Assembly (NCBI RefSeq): GCF_020329435.1
Contig: NZ_JAGKJK010000003.1
Coordinates: 310,001 to 374,000 of the forward strand
Length of the DNA: 64,000 nt
Origin: Bradyrhizobium hereditatis
Lineage (GTDB): Bacteria > Pseudomonadota > Alphaproteobacteria > Rhizobiales > Xanthobacteraceae
Direction: 5' to 3'
Shown here: positions 59,548 to 64,000 of the stretch, piece by piece
How the letters are laid out: each line of letters begins with the position of its first letter
Numbering within the stretch: position 1 is the first letter of the stretch
Position numbers and translations under genes: made by a program
Notes under the pieces: generated by a model
Database searches by the model: none
What the model saw: the letters and a program-made list of their open reading frames with translations, nothing else
What the model was told of the DNA's origin: nothing

Positions 59548-61019
59548 GAGCGCTTCTCCTCGCTTTTGGGCGCAACATCCTTGATCAAGTAACCGGTCAC
59601 CGAACGTTTCTTGTCGAGCCATTTCTGCGCGGCCTCGCGCACCTGCTCGGCGGTGACGGCGCGGATGCGATCCGGCCAGCTCCGGATGTCGTCGACGCTG
59701 AGCCCCGTGGTGAGCGCGCCGCCATACCGGACCGCAAGCATTACCTGATTGTCCTGGGAGTAGATCGCGCTTGCGATCAGCTGGGTCTTGACGCGTTCAA
59801 GGTCCTCGGCGCGCGCGGGGTTTTGCGCGAGATCGGCGATCACCTTGCCGATGGCGTCCTCGAGCTGGGAGAACTCGACGCCGGGCTTCGGCGTGGCCCA
59901 AATCATGAATTGCGAGGAATCGAGCGAGGTGCTCTGGTAGCTCGCGCCGGTGCTGATGGCTAGCTGCTTGTCGATCGCCAGCGAACGATAGAGATGGGAG
60001 TTGGCACCGCCGCCCATCAATTGCGCGAGCACGTCCAGCGCAGGACTCTTGCCGGCGGCCGCAGTTGAAGCCGACGGCACGAGATAGTAGCGGTGCAGAG
60101 TCGGCTGCTCGACGCGCGGATCGGACAATGTCACCGTGCGCGGGGCCGCCGCCGTCGGCTCCTGTGGCCGCAGGCGTTTTGCAGGGATCGAAGGCTGTGC
60201 GGGAATGTCGCCAAAATTCTTCTCCACCATCGGGCGGATTTCATTGGGATCGACGTCGCCGGCGATGATCAGGATCGCATTATTCGGAGCGTAGAAGCGC
60301 TTATAGAAGGCGAGCGCGTCCTCGCGGTCGAGCTTCTCGAGCTCCTGGCGCCAGCCGATAATGGGGCGGCCGTAGGGGTGGTTCAGGTAAAGCGCCGCCA
60401 TCATCTGCTCGGTGAGCCGCGCATCGGGATTGTTGGCGACGCGCATGTTGAATTCTTCGAGCACAACATCGCGCTCGGACAGCACGTTCTCATCTTGGAG
60501 AACGAGACCGGTCATCCGGTCGGCCTCGAATTCCATCATCTTCGTCAGCTGCTCGCGAGGCACGCGTTGGTAATAGCTGGTGTAGTCCATCGAGGTGAAG
60601 GCGTTCTCGTCGCCGCCAACGCGCAGCAAAGTCTGGGAGAAGGCACCCGCCGGATGATTGGCCGTGCCCTTGAACATTAGGTGTTCGAGGAAATGCGCAA
60701 GCCCCGACTTGCCCGGCGTTTCGTCGGCGGAACCGACCTTATACCAGATCATCTGCGTCACGACGGGCGTGCGGTGATCGGGGATTACTACCACCTGCAG
60801 GCCGTTCGCAAGCGTGAAGCTTGCAGGTCGCTCCGAAGCGACTGCGATCTGGGCAAGAACGCTCCTGCTTTCAGGAACGTCTCGGAGGCTGGGATTGCTG
60901 CTATTATCCTTTTTGTATTCGACTTTGTGTTCGACCGCCAGCGCGGTGGGCGTCATCAAGGCCATTGCAATAGTTGCCGTGCCTAGCACCTTGGTTGTCA
61001 CCGAACTCCAATTCTTCAT
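59544..61019 (-). CDS. M16 zinc peptidase, catalytic subunit
   Basis: The ATG at 61019 gives 491 residues with a Sec signal (TTKVLGTATIAMALMTPTALA); the longer frame is not family-like. The inverted zinc motif HFLEHLMFKGT (HxxEH) is intact, with the third ligand glutamate expected about 75 residues later in the region ERDVVLEEFNMR. Such periplasmic M16B proteases degrade short unfolded peptides, and relatives process peptide cofactors. It overlaps the non-catalytic subunit gene, an arrangement common in Rhizobiales, so this is probably an ordinary chromosome-type pair. Confidence 0.93.
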   Translation of the reverse strand: MKNWSSVTTKVLGTATIAMALMTPTALAVEHKVEYKKDNSSNPSLRDVPESRSVLAQIAVASERPASFTLANGLQVVVIPDHRTPVVTQMIWYKVGSADETPGKSGLAHFLEHLMFKGTANHPAGAFSQTLLRVGGDENAFTSMDYTSYYQRVPREQLTKMMEFEADRMTGLVLQDENVLSERDVVLEEFNMRVANNPDARLTEQMMAALYLNHPYGRPIIGWRQELEKLDREDALAFYKRFYAPNNAILIIAGDVDPNEIRPMVEKNFGDIPAQPSIPAKRLRPQEPTAAAPRTVTLSDPRVEQPTLHRYYLVPSASTAAAGKSPALDVLAQLMGGGANSHLYRSLAIDKQLAISTGASYQSTSLDSSQFMIWATPKPGVEFSQLEDAIGKVIADLAQNPARAEDLERVKTQLIASAIYSQDNQVMLAVRYGGALTTGLSVDDIRSWPDRIRAVTAEQVREAAQKWLDKKRSVTGYLIKDVAPKSEEKRS

Positions 61020-61547
61020 GGCATCGCCTTTGGTCGCATAGAGATCCACATTCTGCAGCGCACGACTGACAAAGCAGAGAGCCGCACGCCGTTGGCAAAC
61101 AAGGGAGCAAACGCCGGGCCAATCGCCTGATGCTTCCGCGCACGGGCAGCTGGATGCAAAACGAAGCGCCGCGCGTTCTTTCTCTCCGAAAGCCAAAGCC
61201 CGCACTTGTTTAGTATCCGCCAACATGTTGCGAACACGACGTTGCACACAAACCCGCGACAACTCGCCGCCTCGCGCTGGCCTAAATCCTGCGACGCGAC
61301 ATACCGCATAGAGCCTTGATCTCGCGCCAAGGCACTGCTCCGCCGTTTCGCGGCCGCGCCAGCGTCCGCGAGGAAACATCCAAAGCTTGTCGCGGCGCCG
61401 CCGTACCAGGAGTACCCGGCCGCGCTTCGACGCCTGCCACCCGCACGTCCAACCGATCATCGTTTCTGTCGATCAATATGCGGAGAAAGCGTTTGCAACC
61501 GAGACTATTTCCGAAATAAGGCCTCCCGGTTTCAGGGGCCGGAGTGA
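61020..61547. other. Intergenic, nothing recognised
   Basis: About 530 bases upstream of the M16 pair; it should hold their promoter. No fixX-like frame was found here or beside fixC. Confidence 0.4.
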
Positions 61548-61694
61548 CCAAATCCCGAGGACGGCGTCGTCTGGGTCTATGGCGCCGGCGAACACGGCGC
61601 CATGGACTTCACCGACTTCGGAATCGAAAACCTGATCGAGTTCGTCCGGATGCACAAAGAAGATCCGCTTGGCTGGCGCTGGTCGCTCGACTAA
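61548..61694 (+). pseudogene. 3' fragment of an unknown gene
   Basis: After a stop at 61545 the frame reads EDGVVWVYGAGEHGAMDFTD then FGIENLIEFVRMHKEDPLGW, ending RWSLD. It is strongly protein-like, but there is no start before the ATG at 61602, so it looks like the C-terminal end of a truncated gene. Family unknown. Confidence 0.4.
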
Positions 61695-61789
61695 TCCAAT
61701 CAGCCTGCGGCCTACGCCGGATAGCGTACCACCGAACGCTCGAAGTTCATGTTTCTGGCGTCCATGTTTTCGCTTAAGCTAGTGCTAAT

Positions 61790-63091
61790 TCAGCGCCAGG
61801 CGCGCGGCAAGCGGAACCCATCGCCGAAGAGTCCGGTCCATGACCACACATCGCCAACGGGTTTTGAGTCCGGCTTCTCCTCCCCCGCCTTTGGCCTGCC
61901 ACCGACGCGCGCGAAGTTCAGGATCGCCTTCGAGACGAGCTGGGGATGGGTGAGGAGAAAGTTGTCCGGCTGCGTGTGCATCAGCGCCGGCATATCCTTG
62001 TACTTTTTCAGATCCTCATACGACTCATGCAGCATCTTCTTGTACAGTGAAAAACTATTCGAGGTGCTGCGACCGCCGCGCGACTTCACACGGAAGATCG
62101 CTTCCGCGGCAATTCGTCCAGAGATCATCGCAACGTTCAGATGCCCACGATGGCTAGTATTATTGAGTTCGGCGGCATCCCCAACCACCACCCAGCCCTT
62201 GCCGTAGAGCTGGGGTATGGTGTTGTAGCCGCGTTTCGGGATGAGGTGCGCGGAATATTCCTTGAGCTCTGAGCCGTTGATTAGCGACACCACTGACGGA
62301 TGACGCTTGAAGCGATTGAGTAGCCCGTAAGGCGTTTCGCCCGTTCGCTGGAGATCGGAGAGAAGGCAGCCGATGCCGACTGAGATGCACTCCCTATTCG
62401 CATAGATGAAACCCATGCCTGTCATGCCGCGCGAGATGGAGCCGGCGGCCTCGATCACGACCCCTTCGTCGCGATTTAGATTGAAACGGGCTTCGATGGT
62501 CTCGCGCGGCAAAAGGTGCATTTCCTTGACCTGCAGCGCAACTTGGTCGGGCGTTGGCCGCTCGCGCCAGCCCGCACGCGTCCCCAGCAAGCCATTGAAG
62601 CCCTCGGCGAGCACCACTACATCGGCGTGGATTATGCCATCCTGGCGGTCGGTACGCACCCCAATGACGCGGCCGCGGCGGTTCTGCGCCAGCTCCGTAA
62701 CGGTAGTTTGGTACAAGACGGTGGCGCCGGCCTCCCTCACCTTCCCCGAGAACCATTTATCGAATAGCGCGCGGATAACGATATACCGGTTCGGTCGCTC
62801 GTCGTTGGAGTGATTGAAGCGGTACCGCAGCCCGATATGGGAGCGGCTATCCATTAACCAAAAGCGCTGCTCGACAAGGCGGCGCTCGAGCGGCGCGTCC
62901 TCGCGAAAATCTGGGGTCAGCTGTTCGAGGATGTCCGCATCGAGCATGGCAGCCTGCACGTTCTTTGATCCGGAATATTCGCCGCGCTCGAGCTGCAGTA
63001 CCTTCATGCCACGCTTGGCCATGGTCAGAGCCGCCGCGTTGCCGGCCATTCCGGCGCCAACCACGATGGCATCGAACCTCTCTTCGATCAT
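61790..63091 (-). CDS. fixC: FixC, electron-transfer flavoprotein:quinone oxidoreductase-like
   Basis: The 433-residue flavoprotein matches FixC, part of the FixABCX complex that bifurcates electrons from NADH to quinone and to a ferredoxin/flavodoxin for nitrogenase. It begins with the FAD site [20 protein letters not shown], and has [34 protein letters not shown] and [18 protein letters not shown] near the end. It is of normal length. Some segments differ from typical rhizobial FixC ([17 protein letters not shown] instead of a GPPSHREGxNLAM-type stretch), which may indicate relaxed selection. Upstream fixB is broken and no fixX follows. Confidence 0.88.
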   Translation of the reverse strand: MIEERFDAIVVGAGMAGNAAALTMAKRGMKVLQLERGEYSGSKNVQAAMLDADILEQLTPDFREDAPLERRLVEQRFWLMDSRSHIGLRYRFNHSNDERPNRYIVIRALFDKWFSGKVREAGATVLYQTTVTELAQNRRGRVIGVRTDRQDGIIHADVVVLAEGFNGLLGTRAGWRERPTPDQVALQVKEMHLLPRETIEARFNLNRDEGVVIEAAGSISRGMTGMGFIYANRECISVGIGCLLSDLQRTGETPYGLLNRFKRHPSVVSLINGSELKEYSAHLIPKRGYNTIPQLYGKGWVVVGDAAELNNTSHRGHLNVAMISGRIAAEAIFRVKSRGGRSTSNSFSLYKKMLHESYEDLKKYKDMPALMHTQPDNFLLTHPQLVSKAILNFARVGGRPKAGEEKPDSKPVGDVWSWTGLFGDGFRLPRAWR

Positions 63092-63583
63092 GAGCCTCTC
63101 CTTTGCTTGGTGGCGAATGTCCTCAAAACGTGCGCTCGCCTGCGACGTGCTCGCGTGAATGCGGTGACGCCCGAGGCGGCGAGATCACGGCCCAAGATCG
63201 TGGCTCGCAACAGCAGGATCTCCGGCTTGCGGATGTTGACAAGATCGGTCAACGCCATGCTGTAGGACTGGCTGCGGTAATCTGCGAGCAAGTTGTCGGC
63301 GACGAGATGGACAAGGTCTCGGCGTAGGAGAAGAATTCGACCGCGGCGCTGCGTGTCGCCTCGCCCTCCGGACCGATCACGACCGCCGCGAGATCAAGCT
63401 TCCGCTTCTCGGCGAGCTTGCGGCCCGCGCCCGTCAGCTTCCAGGAAATTGGATGCACCTGCCCGGGCTCCTGTTCGATGAAGACCAAGACATGCTTGTC
63501 AGCGCTGAAATGCCCCCCGGCTGCGCCTTCTTGACGGCGCGCCGTTCCGCGGGCAACACGGGAGCTCTCATCACATCGCTCAT
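63088..63583 (-). pseudogene. fixB: FixB (ETF alpha), frameshifted and truncated
   Basis: The ATG at 63583 begins MSDVMRAPVLPAERRAVKKA. A missing G in a G run near 63510-63516 shifts the frame before GHFSADKHVLVFIEQEPGQV. A second shift near 63310 separates [10 protein letters not shown] from [20 protein letters not shown] and [20 protein letters not shown]. After GRDLA the match is lost and the frame runs into the fixC start. Only about 145 of the usual ~370 residues remain; the FAD-binding C-terminal domain is gone. Confidence 0.88.
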
Positions 63584-63600
63584 CGCCAAGACCCTTCAGA

Positions 63601-64000
63601 TCAGGCATCGCGGGCTAGCGCCGCAAGGTCGGTTTCAAGCTTGGGCTGGTGCTTGAAGATGGCATCGATCAATGCTTGCGCCGGCTGCTCGCCGGTCTCT
63701 ACCAGCACCGCCTTCTCAGCGCGCGCGGACGGCGCGAAGACACGCTTGACGACGGTCGGCGAGCCCTTGAGACCGCATTTGGAGATGTCCTCGACACCGG
63801 CCTCCTGCGCGCTCCACTTCACGATCGGCGCCCGGGCGGCACGCAATGCGTCGGCCATGGCGCCGCGGCGTATCTGGTTGGTTGCCTCCAGCATGGTAAT
63901 CAGACACGGCAGCCTGGTGCGGAGCACCTGGACGCCACCTTCGGAGCGCCGTTCCGTTTCAATTGTGCGTGCGGTGAGATCCAGGGCTCTGATCTTTGCG
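63601..64000 (-). CDS. fixA: FixA (ETF beta), 3' part
   Basis: The frame enters from the right edge and ends at 63601. TARTIETERRSEGGVQVLRT and LPCLITMLEATNQIRRGAMA, followed by GVEDISKCGLKGSPTVVKRV, match the C-terminal half of FixA. FixA is the electron-transfer-flavoprotein beta subunit that oxidises NADH in the FixABCX complex. The visible part has no stop or shift. Order fixA-fixB-fixC is that of tandem fixABCX operons. The gene continues beyond 64000. Confidence 0.88.
   Translation of the reverse strand, partial: AKIRALDLTARTIETERRSEGGVQVLRTRLPCLITMLEATNQIRRGAMADALRAARAPIVKWSAQEAGVEDISKCGLKGSPTVVKRVFAPSARAEKAVLVETGEQPAQALIDAIFKHQPKLETDLAALARDA

Noticed and set aside
1..64000. CRISPR arrays, tRNA and rRNA genes
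   Set aside because: No regularly spaced short repeats and no RNA-gene signatures were seen on either strand by eye.

Overview
The window looks like an accessory (symbiosis-island type) region of a Bradyrhizobium-like alphaproteobacterium. The main reasons are a fixA-fixB-fixC block at the right end, a glmS gene behind a NifA/sigma-54-type promoter, a decayed IS66 end, many gene relics and duplicated fragments, and gene families typical of Rhizobiales. The genus is an inference from protein character; no search was run.

Left part (2-10162): an orphan biosynthetic-looking set. It contains the 3' part of an ATP-grasp ligase, a cytosolic thioredoxin-like protein, an Fe(II)/2-oxoglutarate oxygenase, an unusual fusion of a heme-oxygenase-like (HDO-type) domain to a GFA/CENP-V zinc domain, a small CxxC protein, and a methyltransferase-GNAT pair. 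Between them lie an IS66 fragment and two diverged copies of a repeat. Next come three conventional genes on the minus strand: alanine dehydrogenase (with a clear terminator), a PAS histidine kinase and a glutamate dehydrogenase.

Centre (16601-50623): the most striking region, about 34 kb centred on deazaflavin F420. An operon (36033->29578) carries F420:NADP oxidoreductase, an Lrp regulator, a 43-aa ORF, cofE, cofD, cofC and a fused FO synthase (fbiC), which is a complete de novo F420 route plus its recycling enzyme. Immediately upstream, a tightly overlapping operon (44156->36233) carries DUF917, hydantoinase/oxoprolinase A, a RedY/HapK-like protein, an F420-type luciferase-like oxidoreductase, the three subunits of a molybdenum hydroxylase, and a MoaD-like sulfur carrier ending in Gly-Gly. 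An IclR gene with a divergent five-gene peptide-type ABC importer (45117-50623) adjoins it. On the other side (16601-28998) are a second luciferase-like enzyme, a second Tat-exported binding protein, two paralogous GntR regulators, two SDRs, a beta-keto-acid cleavage enzyme, an SMP-30 lactonase, a DUF1028 protein, an alpha/beta hydrolase and a SnoaL-like protein. Three near-identical palindromes (GATATGTGATCACA) lie upstream of three of these units and suggest one small regulon. Together the genes suggest import and stepwise oxidation, ring opening and cleavage of a cyclic amide or N-heterocycle using F420. The substrate cannot be told from sequence.

Right part (50660-64000): a duplicated segment (3' end of the ABC ATPase plus the HapK-like gene) occurs as direct repeats on either side of glmS. 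One copy of the HapK-like gene is frameshifted; the other is intact and followed by a dead SDR. Then come an MHS-family transporter, a pair of M16 peptidase-like proteins (one with the zinc motif, one without), and fixC, a frameshifted fixB and the 3' part of fixA, with no fixX where it would be expected.
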